From contig LRSR01001866.1 in NCBI GenBank assembly GCA_001579985.1, positions 1 to 28,327 of the forward strand: DNA of 28,327 bases, given 5' to 3'. Under the pieces are notes generated by a model. The model was given only the letters and a program-made list of their open reading frames with translations. It did not search any database and was not told the DNA's origin. A program made the position numbers and the translations under genes. The DNA is from Hypsibius dujardini (taxonomy: Eukaryota; Tardigrada; Eutardigrada; Parachela; Hypsibiidae). Positions 1-10,012 of the stretch are shown piece by piece. Numbering within the stretch: position 1 is the first letter of the stretch; every line of letters begins with the position of its first letter.

Positions 1-78
1 GCTTTTTCGTTCCTTTTCACTTTTCAACCTAGCTTTTTCGTTCTTCAACCCAGCTTTTTCGTTCTTCAACTCAACTTT
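1..78. repeat. short tandem repeat, about 24-bp unit
   Basis: Three imperfect copies of a unit containing agctttttcgttcttcaac occupy the left edge. It lies upstream of the WD-repeat gene and no coding sense is visible. The array may extend beyond the window. Confidence 0.7.
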
Positions 79-199
79 TCAATATTCCTCGATAATGCTC
101 CATTATCCAAGCATGCTCATTATTCTCCAATCTCCCTATTTCCTGCCAGAAGATTCAGATTTCATTAATTTCAGCTGATAGACTGCATTTAACTAAAAA

Positions 200-664
200 A
201 TGAAGTCAACTACGTCTGACGTCTTACTATCCGCCTGCGTTGATTTGAAATTGTGGGATTCAAGTAGCAACAAATTGACGTCGTCACAAAAGATTCCGAG
301 CATGTTAAACATCTCTCGTGTCTTTTTCACTCCGCGCCCTTTTTGCATCGCCGCCATCGGAAAATTTGACAGCCACTCATCCATCTCCATCATCGACCTC
401 ACCAAAAAGGTATTTATGGGTAGCCCAGCTGTTGACATTTTTGGGCAAAATGTCCAGCCGATGTCTTCCACGTCAAGGAGCTCTCCTCTTGAAAAAGTGA
501 AAAATCACATTTTCCAAGTCGCATCCGGCTCTCGCCTTCCCGTTGACAGCGTTGCTCTTCAGTTCGGACGATGCCATGCTGTTTTCTGGAGATGCTAATG
601 GCATGGTTAATTTTCAGCCGGTTGGGGAGGCGCGATCGGATGAATTTTGTCGACAAAACAGCAG
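200..664 (+). CDS. WD-repeat protein fragment (two exons; possibly NEDD1-like)
   Basis: Exon 1 (200–409, 70 codons) starts at the first ATG after an AT-rich leader and contains a beta-propeller-like LKLWDSSS segment and a SSISIIDLTKK strand. It ends at AAG|GTATTT. Exon 2 (519–664) opens in phase after a ttttccaag acceptor and encodes a typical WD blade, LTALLFSSDDAMLFSGDANG, ending at AGCAG|GTCAGT. The order DLKLWDSSS then a propeller blade resembles the start of NEDD1, but this identification is weak. No convincing exon continues the reading frame: a blade-like stretch at 834–941 lacks a normal acceptor, and a foldback element begins at 957. The gene may be truncated, or its remaining exons may not be recognisable. 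WD proteins are scaffolds; no specific role can be assigned here. Confidence 0.5.
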
Positions 665-833
665 GTCAGTGAATTTTTCCTACCCTTCCGAATGCTCGAT
701 GAATCGACCAATCAATCAAAGTGCTAAATTTACTAGACAAATGTAGTTAATCGGTCAATCAAATGATGACTTGAATGGTATTGTGAAACAATATATTTTA
801 AGCGGTATAATTTGTCTGTAATGTCTGTATTTT

Positions 834-941
834 TCATTGACCTCCGCTGATTCTCGGCTTTTACTGTGTGGAACCAATTTCGGACTTGTTCGCCGACATT
901 TGCGAGCAATCAAACAATCCTTCAATCAACTGTCACTGTAA
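834..941 (+). pseudogene. WD-blade-like segment without a usable acceptor
   Basis: One frame reads SADSRLLLCGTNFGLVRRHL and then reaches a TAA at 939–941. The pattern DSRLLLCGTNFGLVR fits a WD-repeat blade, so this could be the next exon of the gene at 200–664. However, the open frame begins after a TAA at 819–821, and no AG dinucleotide lies between that stop and the conserved residues, so canonical splicing into it is not possible. It may be a decayed exon, a sequence variant that lost its acceptor, or a chance match. Confidence 0.3.
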
Positions 942-956
942 CTGAAATAGTCTCGT

Positions 957-1467
957 ATTACCGGTTTCAGAAAAGAATAAGGAAGAAAAAGACTTCCCAG
1001 CGAGTTTGTGCTGTGAGCAGGTGCTTGATTGATTGAACGCTCACTATTTTCCTTTATTTTCCTTGTAAACAATTTCGATTTTTAAAAATACATTCAAAAA
1101 ATGTATTTATATATTTTTTCATGCCAAATTCAATTTGGAGTCGATGGGCATTAGCTCAATATTTGTCAGGGGGCGGAGTTTGTATTTTTCGAAACAGACA
1201 AGAAATTCGAGCGTAGCTTTCCAGAGCTGGGCTACAGCTCCGCCCCCTGACACCTGAAAAATATTCGGCTGATGCGGATCGACTCCAAATTGAATTTGAT
1301 GTGGGAAAGTGTTAAAACACATGTTTGAAGTGCATGTTTCGAAATCGAAATGTTTTTACAGTGAAAATCAAGAAAAATATTGAGCTTTCAATCAATCTAG
1401 CACCCGCTCACAGAACAAATTCGCTGGGGAAGTATTTTTCTTTCTTATTCTATTCTGAAACCGGTAA
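957..1467. mobile_element. foldback/MITE element, about 510 bp, long terminal inverted repeats
   Basis: The left end (957–1045) begins attaccggtttcaga and is repeated in inverted form at the right end (about 1380–1467, ending tctgaaaccggtaat) with only scattered mismatches over about 85 bases. A second nested inverted pair lies inside: caatttggagtcgat near 1131 and atcgactccaaattg near 1276, and tgtcagggggcggag near 1164 and ctccgccccctgaca near 1238. The whole thus folds into one long hairpin with no transposase frame. A GT dinucleotide flanks both ends, but this is too short to call a target duplication. Confidence 0.8.
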
Positions 1468-1572
1468 TGTGAATTCCACGCGGAGACCCCAATGATAAAT
1501 CATGATTAATAATAGCTATTTGCGAAAAAAAAATTCAAGTCTATCGGGAGGGAAAATCTCCATTACTGCGCG

Positions 1573-1741
1573 AGTAAAACGTGGAGGATGGAGGTTGGAG
1601 GATGGAGGAAAAATAAAATATCAGACAAGCGAGGGACCGACAGGCAGATACAGACTCACTGGTGTATACAGTGATAGCCATTGATACCCAGATAGACAAA
1701 CAGACACAGACACAGACAGTCAAACAGATCCACAGAACACT

Positions 1742-1780
<39 letters not shown>

Positions 1781-2600
1781 CGGCAGGCAGGCAGATAGAC
1801 AGACAGACAGACCTAGAGATCAACACATAAACAACCAGACAAGACATGAAGACATAAGGTTGATCAGTTTGGGTATTGGTCACCGGCGGCCCATTGGATT
1901 GTGGGACGGGGATTTGCAAACAGTCAAACCGAGGCACTTTTCTGCATTAACCTTCTACTATCCGTGATGACCGTTCGTTCATCTACCGCACCAACAGAGC
2001 TTCCACAATTCAAAGAGCCGTCGGGGCGATCGACAGTCTTCCACCAAGATTGACCTGTCGATTGCGCCGGTTGACCGTTGGTTACATTACCGGACCGATC
2101 ACGTCGGAATTTCCGATACTCAGATAGTCAGAACAGGACGATTGGTGATCCTATCTAGCAATAGGGAGGGAGTCTATCTGAGCTTCGGAAAAATCTGTCG
2201 GGGATAGGTCCGGTCCGGAGGGTTCAGTCTTGATGATTCCGTTGCCGGACTCACGGCTCGCAATAAAGGCTGACCATTCACCTGCTGCACAGACCGTCTA
2301 TTACCGGATTGATAATCTGACTGAGTATCTGTTTGCGTGTCTGCCTGCTTGCCTCTCCGCCTGCCAATCTTTCTGCGTAAGTGTCAGTGTGTGTATCTGT
2401 CGGTCCGTAGGACTCCCGTCTGGCGAACATTTTTCTCCATCCTCCACCCTCCATCCTCCACCCTCCATCCTCCACCCTCCATCCCCCATCCTCCATCCTC
2501 CACCCTCCCGATCCTCCACCCTCCACCCTCCATTCCTCCATTCTTCCATTGCTCCAGACCACATCCTGCATCCTCCATCCTCCACGTTTCGGTACCACCC
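1573..2600. repeat. composite inverted-repeat region with CAGA and GGAGGAT simple repeats
   Basis: The left side has ggaggatggagg units (1578–1608), a gaccgacaggcagataca stretch (about 1634–1652) and a (CAGA)n tract (about 1685–1812). The right side has the same elements reversed: degenerate CAGA-type sequence (2330–2395), tgtatctgtcggtcc (2391–2405) and a ccatcctccaccct array (2436–2585). The centre holds a further imperfect palindrome around 2088–2222 with arms ctcagatagtc and gactatctgag. The arrangement suggests one large foldback unit grown by simple-repeat expansion. Open frames here are low-complexity products of the repeats. Confidence 0.6.
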
Positions 2601-2819
2601 ATAATTGAAGGGGTAGGCGAAAATGGTCGCAGGGATGGCGTAGGCGTGGCCGAATATTTCTGTCAGAGCGAGCGACACCTGCTGTTTGGCCTGTTGCAAG
2701 CAACTTTGTTTACATTTTTTCTCTCGCTCTGCTTGATTTGCGAATTCATGCAGCAGTTTTGTGCCTGTTTTTTCCCTGCACGTTTTTCCTGTTTACTTCA
2801 AATTTTCTTTTTCGGCAGC

Positions 2820-5800
2820 ATGCAAAACGCCAGCGAATGTTTGGAGGAAGAGAAAATGGTTGTGGATCTGCCGCCGCTGCAACCGGATTCATCCAATGAA
2901 CCTCGGCAAGAGACCTCCAATAATCCTTCTCCGGTATGTCCCATTCCGCTCCAACGTTCATTTTCCTTTCACCATTCAACTTTCGATTGCAGGAAAAGGA
3001 TGCAAGGTCGGTTCGGTCATCACATCGAAAGCGGAAACTCGGAATCTCCGTGGAGACAGAACGCGTAAGTGTCCAGAGACAGAACGCGTAAGTGTCCAGA
3101 GACGTTCTCGAGCGCACGCGGATAATTCTTCCCCCGTGCGGTTCTTGTACTAGCAGTCCCGAATTTGGTCCCATATATTCCCCGACACTTTGTAGTATTG
3201 CAAAATTACTCCTTACCGACGAATGCGGATTGAATGTCGCATGCGAGCGAGAATGCCCGGCAACACAACAATTCCATGGCCTCAGCTCTCTCTTATGTCT
3301 TTCAGTTTCTGAATCCATCCGCGAAGGATCCGAACGGTAATGCCAATGGAGGACACGCGGGCGATGTCGAGTCCCTATCGGATGTGCTGGTTCCGGATCT
3401 GCGCTTTGGCAGCAGTGTGAGTGGTCGAACGACAGCGGAGAATGGCGGAACGACGTCGCCGTCGAAAAAGACGATTCCCTCGAGAGTGGTGGCGTTGTTT
3501 GCGCGCCGGCGGGCCATCAGTTCGTGCTTGCTAACACGGCATGATCGGGGATGGTGGATGCCGTTTTTGACGCCAAAAGCGGAGGAGAGCAATTTGGATG
3601 CGGCTTTGCGGTTGTACAAAAGGGTATGTTGGACAAAAAACGGAAATTCATTTGGTGGACTATGATTGATTGATTGATTGAAGAAGTTCGTTTGGTGGAC
3701 TATGATTGATTGATTGATTGATTGATGAAGCTCATTTGGACTATGATATATTGATTGATTGATGAAGCTCATTTGGTGGACATCGATTGATTGATTGATT
3801 GATGAAGCTCATCTGGTGGATCATGATATATTGATTGATTGATTGAGGTAACCGAGTGAGGGTGTTCTACGAGGTCCTGCCTCGATTGATTTTTGGGTTC
3901 TGTTCAACCTGAATTAAGAAGTACGAAGTGAAGATTCCATGGTGGACATTCGGACAATGAGAAATATATTGATTGATTGTATTGTCTGAGTGATCTCGTG
4001 TTCGGCTTTGTAACTCCTCTATGTACTGTACTGTATGCACAGGTACAGCCTTAGACACTGTTGACAATGATTGTACGAGTACAGAGTACCGTTATTAGTT
4101 TCCGTTGGATATTTCTCGAACATTTGCGCTGCTTTTTGTTGCAGGTTAGCGACGAAGATTCGCGGGAGCTTGAACTGAGGAAAATCAGGACGATGCACCT
4201 TCCGGAAGGACGCTCGAGCAGCATCTACATCTACAGTTGTGTGTTGGATGGACAACCGGTAGGGACAATCATTTTTAGATTGTCTGGCTTCTCCCAATTC
4301 AATTCCATGATTTTGCTTTTTTTGTAGAAATCCAAACTGGAACGGTGGTTCGACTCGAAACAGCTGGCACAGATGCTGTCAAAGCTTCAACTTTTGAACA
4401 GGGAACCCGTTGAGCTGCTTCGCGAGCCTGTTTTTTCCAGTAATTTATTACGTGAGATTTTTTGCATTTATCTTCGGGATTATAAAGATAGCCTTGCCTC
4501 TTGTAGAAAGTACTTCTGAAATGGCCTTCCAAGAAATCTTCATGCCCAAAGTGACCCCGCCTACGGATGCGGACACGGCCAATGGCGCCAACTACAGCGC
4601 ACTTACCGGCCCTAATGCCATTCATTTTGGCGCTCTGGTGCAGGCAGCTGGCTTTGATGATCATGGTAGGTGAAGAGCCTTTGCATTCAAGGTTTCAATT
4701 TAATGCTCGCTTCCGGTTCGCATAATCTTTGTCCTTGGACGTCTCCTTTAAATATTTAATTAAATATTTAAATATTAAATTTCGATCTAAAACGATTGAG
4801 CGAACTGAACGCTCCTGGCTGAGCATTTCTTAAACCGAATGTCTTAAGTCAAAACGATGGAGTTAACCTAACACCCGAGCTGAACTCTTAGAGAACCGAT
4901 CTCAAGCCAAACAGTTTTGGATGAACCGAACAGTTCGAGTGTTGGGCGATTGAACGTACCGAACACTCCCAGGCTGAGCATCTTTCGAATCGAACATCCA
5001 AGTCTTCAATTAATTCAAGGTTATTTTGACACTATGGAGATAGCTGTAATTAATTAGATTTAATTTAAAATATCTAAAATTTGAATTGAAATGTGTTCCT
5101 GAACGGCGTGAAGTAGGGGGGGGGGAAGATATTTTTATATAGCGGGTCATTTCTGCTGTCGCATTCGTAGATCAGGCCGAAATCTATAAGGAGTTTTACA
5201 CGGCGTCCTTTCCGAGCGACGTCATGAACTTCAACACCTTCAAGCACGTTGTGGAGTCCAACCTGCAAATGGGCATTTACAACAGCCACGAAGATTTGTA
5301 CCGGTGAGCTGGAGCCTGTACTAATACTATGTAATGGAGAACTTACTAAATTTGCTGTGTTGGTTAGGGCCTTTGGGGAGTTTTCTCGGGACACGGACAG
5401 CTTCCTCACGTACGATGCTTTCCTGGCGGGTTTGTGTGCGATGAATCCATCCACTCCGCACGGAGGCATTCCAGCTGAGCTGAGGTGCCGTTTCATGTTC
5501 CGCTATTACGACGCCAACAACGACCGCGTTCTGAACCCGCAAGAATTCAAGCGTCTCCTCCGAGATCTGCGGAGTGCTCGTGGTTTACCGGTGGACGAAG
5601 CGGCCATCGAGACGGAAGCTCAAGGAGCCTTTGCGATTTTTGATATTCAAGGTGACACCAGCTCAGACATTCCCCTGGACAACTTCCTCAATGCTGTCGG
5701 CCATCTCCGATTCCGAGGGACGTCTTCCCTATTGAGAGTGCAGTCTTCTGTGAGAACCAAAAAGGTGGAAGATGATCGCGGTGCGGCTGTTACGCCGGCT

Positions 5801-8180
5801 AGAAAACGACCTGCGACTGGTCGCTTATTCCCACTTAATGCTGCTGTCTCCGGTAATTTTGCATTCCGCTGTCGATCTTTGCCTTGAATTCTGATGTGAC
5901 TGCAAGAGGAACTAGTTTGTCTGTTCATCTTACAGTTAGAAGTTACTCATTTTTTACAGTATCCTCGACGGATCTGAGTTCCTCTCCGAAAACCACCACT
6001 CGGAAGTCCGACGGCGAGGAGGTCGAATCCTACGAATTGGCCATGCATTCCGTGAAAGTGCGCCGTTCTGGGATACTTGCAGATGTCCAGACCCTATGGT
6101 ACGATATCACCGCCTTAAATCCAAACATGCCTGAGTATATATATACGCCATGCTTTGTTTCTAATAGGGATATGGATGGATCTACTTCGGTATGTTGAAC
6201 ACGGTCTAGTGGTGACAGCCTCACTGATCTCAGCTGCAGATCTCATCTTTACGCAGCTGCATCTTATTTCATAGGCTGGATCAAACACCGGAGAGCAACA
6301 GTTCAAGCTCAACCTCTGCCGCATGAACTCGATTGTCTCTTTCAACATGCGCAACAGCGGAAATGAAATGCTCGGCGGTCTGCGGTTCTTTGAGAAGGAG
6401 ATTACCGCCGAGGATGTGGCGCAAAATAAAGGTTTGAAATCCGTCAAACCAGCTTTTGACTGGGGCCCCACGTCGTTGGACAAGTTTGCCGAATGCCTTT
6501 TGGAAGTCTGCAAGGCATTGAAACCAATCGTGCAGAAAGAACCTCGGCTGCTTCGACTGAAAGCTCCAGTTTACGTGCTGGGTGAGTTCGAAGAAACTTT
6601 TATTGCCCCGCAAGTTACTTAAACATTTTTTTCTCCGTTTGAATTTCATTCACTGTATAATAATTGTGCTAGGTGATATCCACGGAAATTACTGTGATTT
6701 GTTGTGCTTCGAGAAAGTGCTCTGGCGAATGGGCCCAGTATTGACTCCGGCATCGTTCCTCTTCCTTGGAGATTATGTGGACCGTGGCGCTCACGGCGTG
6801 GAGGTGGTTGCATATCTCTTCGCGCAGAAATTTTTGGCGCCAGACAGGATGTTGCTGCTACGTGGCAATCATGAACTCCGGAACGTCCAAAAGAACTTTA
6901 CCTTTTACGAGTAAGAAAAACATTAAAAGTTTAACTCTTTTGTACGCTTAATTAATTGTCAGAGAGATTACTTGCAATTAAGAGATATGCACGGACATTC
7001 AGCCAACAACGGACAGACAGACAAACTGACTGACACATAGACACACAGACAGACACACTGACTGACACACTGACTGACACACTGACTGACACACTGACTG
7101 ACACACTGACTGACAGACAGACAGACAGACAAACTGACTGACACATAGATACACAGACAGACACACTGACTGACTGACAGACAGACACACTGACTGATTG
7201 ACTGACAGACACACTGACAGATAGACAGATACGCAGGCAGACAGGTATGCAAACGGAACGGCTGACTGACTGGTAGACAGTCGATAGCACGCAGGTATTT
7301 GTCGGCAGCTGCAAAATACCGCTAGGTCTGAAAGCAGTTATTAGAGCATTGAACAAGCTGCAAAATAGTTGCGATCGTTGGGACTAGCACTTGAAATTTG
7401 TGTTTATTTCTAGGGAATGTCGGAGAAAGTTCGGTGAATCAACCGGAGAGCGTGTTTGGTCTGCCATCAACGACATCTTCGATTACCTGCCCATCGCAGC
7501 CGTCATTGATGACGAGGTTAGGTCATCGGCATTTCATCTTCCTGTTTTCAAAGTTCAACTTCTCATCCTGTCGTAGATCTTCTGCGTTCATGGTGGAGTG
7601 CCGCACTACAAACTCCTGAACGGCACTATTGAGACAATCAATAAGATTCCTAAACCGCTCAAGTCTGAAGCCGAAAGTCCTCTTGCATGGGAACTCATGT
7701 GGAACGACCCCGTCGGGTGAGACTTTATCTACCATTTGGACGCGGTTTCCTTTTTTTCACGTACTGTATATTTGTTGTTTCACAGAACGGACCGGATCAC
7801 GCCGGACCTCGACAGACTCCTCCAGGCCGACCAGGGATTCACGCCGAATAATCGGCGAGGAACGGGGCACTTTTTCTCGTCTGTCGCTTTGGACCTTTTC
7901 CTCAAGGCCAATGGCCTCTCACATGTGATTCGTGCTCATGAAATGAAGCAAGCTGGTTTTCAGGTCAGCTATCCACATGCAGTCACTACGCGGCACGGAC
8001 AAGCACACGAGCTAAGATTATTCATACAATCTATTCCCTATCATTTTATTTCAGATTCAACAGGATGGCCGACTTCTTACTGTGTTCTCTTCTTCCGGAT
8101 ACTGCAACAACACGAACGAAGCCGCCTGCATCCTCGTGGACCGTCGGCGCCTCCGTACAATCCGCCTCGATACTTCTTAA
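2820..8180 (+). CDS. EF-hand–containing PPP-family serine/threonine phosphatase, 946 aa
   Basis: Fifteen exons close in frame to 947 codons: 2820–2933, 2993–3064, 3306–3623, 4145–4258, 4328–4451, 4507–4665, 5171–5303, 5368–5852, 5960–6189, 6275–6581, 6673–6910, 7414–7516, 7577–7716, 7786–7963, 8055–8180. Residues 1–300 are low-complexity and unfamiliar. Residues about 301–440 are EF-hand-like; the best loop is [12 protein letters not shown] (393–404), with Asp, Asn, Asp and Glu at the calcium positions, while neighbouring hands look degenerate. The C-terminal third is a PPP catalytic domain with every metal/phosphate motif: GDIHGN (686–691), GDYVDRG (718–724), RGNHE (749–753), FCVHGG (801–806), WNDP (841–844) and RAHE (895–898). 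It should therefore be an active, probably calcium-regulated, metallophosphatase. In PPEF/rdgC phosphatases the EF-hands follow the catalytic domain; here they precede it. AATAAA at 8271 is the likely polyadenylation signal. Confidence 0.9.
3053..3098 (+). repeat. 23-bp tandem duplication containing a splice donor
   Basis: The unit gagacagaacgcgtaagtg plus tcca occurs twice (3053–3075 and 3076–3098), so the exon-2 donor cgc|gtaagt of the phosphatase gene is present at 3065 and again at 3088. Only the first keeps the reading frame; using the second would add 23 nt and shift it. Confidence 0.85.
3660..3850. repeat. intronic ATTGATTG-rich tandem repeat
   Basis: Five or more copies of a 35–45 bp unit (gaagctcatttggtggac followed by several gattgatt blocks) fill the start of the phosphatase intron 3. 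Copy length varies with the number of gatt blocks. No coding content is seen in this intron (3624–4144). Confidence 0.75.
4800..5005. repeat. diverged direct repeat in phosphatase intron 6
   Basis: Two related segments, about 4800–4850 and 4950–5005, share gaac…gaac(g/a)ctcc…ggctgagcat and a following aaccgaatgt/aatcgaacat. They are diverged from each other. The 505-bp intron 4666–5170 holds nothing else recognisable apart from an AT-rich patch at 4748–4780. Confidence 0.45.
6999..7290. repeat. CAGA/CACTGACTGA tandem repeat
   Basis: A tract built from acagacag, cactgactga and cacatagacac blocks lies inside the phosphatase intron 6911–7413. Two near-identical longer blocks (cagacaaactgactgacaca at 7017 and 7126) show higher-order duplication. 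Long open frames through it on the minus strand are repetitive Cys/Val/Ser products, not genes. Confidence 0.85.
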
Positions 8181-8309
8181 AATTCCAGTACCGGTCCGTT
8201 CCCTTCTTTATTTTAGATTTTTTGTCGGATGCTGGTTCAGATCTGCATCACGTGATTGTTTTTATTCATGGAATAAACGGATTTCTTATTTTTTAAGTGA
8301 CACTTGATT

Positions 8310-8462
8310 TTAAAACAGCTTGCAGGTTAATCGGTGAAATAAATTCATCCATTTTATGCTGCGATTAATTTCGCCGGCGCGCATGAAATATTCCGTCATG
8401 GAGTTCGGACGGCCGCCGGTGTCGTCGTCTTCGGTCTTTGGCTTACCCGCCAGAATGTCCAT
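8310..8462 (-). CDS. possible small ORF, 50 aa (unrecognised)
   Basis: An ATG at 8462 opens a 50-codon frame beginning MDILAGKPKTEDDD and ending with a TAA just beyond the 3' end of the phosphatase gene. The codon choice is GC-rich at third positions in its first half, like the real exons here, and the product is not low-complexity. A plus-strand frame starting at the ATG at 8386 (MKYSVMEFGRPP…) overlaps it and looks equally plausible, so at most one is likely to be real. I recognise neither. Confidence 0.2.
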   Translation of the reverse strand: MDILAGKPKTEDDDTGGRPNSMTEYFMRAGEINRSIKWMNLFHRLTCKLF

Positions 8463-8663
8463 TAGGGGAAGCAATTCGTCAAGTCAAGGAGACCTGAGTT
8501 GTTTACTCGTACGTCGATCACTTGAAAGAGTAGCTGACGGTTTTCACTCTGGAACCGCCTAAAATGTCATCGAGTAATTTAGAACTAAATCTTTCGAAAT
8601 ACTTCTGCAATCCCCAGGGAGGGAGGGGAGAGGATTTAAAACGAACTCATAAGTCAGGGCATA

Positions 8664-8910
8664 CGAACTGAAACGAAGAGAAACGAACAAAATGTAAAAG
8701 AACTGAAGCGAAGAGAAACCAACAAAAGGAACTGAAACGAAGAGAAACGAACAAAAGGAACTGAAGCGAAGAGAAACGAACAAGAACAAGCGAAGAGAAA
8801 CGAACAAAAGGAACTGAAGCGAAGAGAAACGAACAAAAGGAACAAAAGCGAAGAGAAACGAACAAAAGGTACTGAAGCGAAGAGAAACGAACAAAAGGAA
8901 CTGAAGCGAC
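8664..8910. repeat. 29-bp minisatellite
   Basis: Seven to eight copies of a unit reading ggaactgaagcgaagagaaa followed by cgaacaaaa are arranged head to tail, with some shortened copies near 8790. It lies in the spacer between the phosphatase gene and the kinase gene. Minus-strand open frames through it are Phe/Ser/Leu-rich repeat products. Confidence 0.9.
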
Positions 8911-9575
8911 CCGAGCGTGCGGGGAATGCAATTTCATACGCAGTTATGATCAGCGAGAACGGTTCATTCAGAAGATTCTATCGCAGCCGATCTCCATTGT
9001 TATTGTTGCATGACGGAAATATGTTATGAAAGCTAAATTAGTATGTTAGTCACAAAATTAAATCTTCTCTCACGGTCTCACCTCTCCTCACCTGGTCCGG
9101 TCTCTTACCGGTAATGTGTTTACGATGCCCAAAGATGACTATGATTAATCTTTTTGTAAGCCAACATACATCACACGATCCCTCGTCCATCCACGTGGTC
9201 CATCTCGTTTTTGGAACGCCAACAGTGCTTGGAGTCTGAGCGTTTTACATATTGTTCGAGGCTAGATTCACCAGCCAGTGTAACTGGATTTGTGGAAATG
9301 GAAATGGTGAAGTGAGGAAACTCAGGTACCTTTTACTAGGCTACCTTCGATACCCGTGTAAAATGTGTTCCGCAGTAAGGAATATGTGTTGCGCAGTACA
9401 CGCACCAAGTGGCTCCGCCACTAGGCGGCGTTAATTAACCAACCGACTCCTCACCGAGTTCGGAAACGGAACACACGTAAATCAAATTCAAATCGAACAG
9501 AGACAGTCACTTAACACACGTGGGGGAGAATGACGACCACAGTCCACAGAGGATTATCGCTTCAACTAATGCTCT
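8911..9575. other. spacer with no supported gene
   Basis: No exon set with matching splice sites could be built here. One frame ending near 9012 reads YDQRERFIQKILSQPISIVI and looks protein-like, but it has no start codon and no partner exon. Nothing else stands out. Confidence 0.4.
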
Positions 9576-9737
9576 TACAATCGACGACAAAATTGAGTAC
9601 ACAGGAGGGTCCGGGGTATGGGCAAAAGGGGCGGAGCAGGAGGTAGTTAGGTGATTGATTGTTTGATTGTCCCCTGCCCCGCTCCTTTTGCCCATTCCCC
9701 GGACCCTCCAGTGTACTCAATCTTGTCGTTGACTGTA
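9576..9737. mobile_element. pogo/Tigger-like MITE, family 1 copy A
   Basis: A near-perfect hairpin of about 158 bp, with TA at both ends and arms beginning caatcgacgacaa and ending ttgtcgttgactg. The arms contain gagggtccgggg and gggcaaaaggggcggagcag, repeated in reverse on the right side. Copy B at 11963–12129 matches it closely. Short CAGT-type ends with TA flanks are typical of Tc1/mariner–pogo derived elements. No transposase is encoded. Confidence 0.85.
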
Positions 9738-10012
9738 CAGTTCGTCGAAGTCCAGAATGCCGTTCGTTCTGATTGCAGCTTGAACTCGATTTGGTAATCT
9801 GTCATGTCATCCTCGGTTAGCTTCAGGTACTTTTTCCCATAACATCCGATAAGAACATAAGTCTACGAAATCGTCGTCCCGGTAACGTGAGACATTTATT
9901 CTCTCACTACCTCAATCGCTCTGACTGCGGACAACTTCAGATCTTTTTGAAATGCAACTTGCTGGAAACATTTGTTGATCGGCGTTCTCGCTTTAATTGC
10001 AATTAAAGCTAA
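9738..10012. other. 5' region of the kinase gene, with an unexplained minus-strand open frame
   Basis: On the minus strand a stop-free run from about 9863 to 9740 reads YGKKYLKLTEDDMTDYQIEF and continues into the MITE. It has no start codon and no clear splice partners. On the plus strand this segment should contain the promoter and 5' UTR of the kinase gene starting at 10013. No clear TATA box is seen. Confidence 0.25.

Noticed and set aside
6135-6167. Possible 33-bp intron within phosphatase exon 9
   Set aside because: gtatat…aatag would keep the frame, but the uninterrupted exon is also open and 33 bp is shorter than the other introns in this window.
6952-7356. Long minus-strand Cys/Val/Ser open frames
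   Set aside because: They are translations of a tetranucleotide-type repeat inside a phosphatase intron; several frames are open at once and all products are low-complexity.
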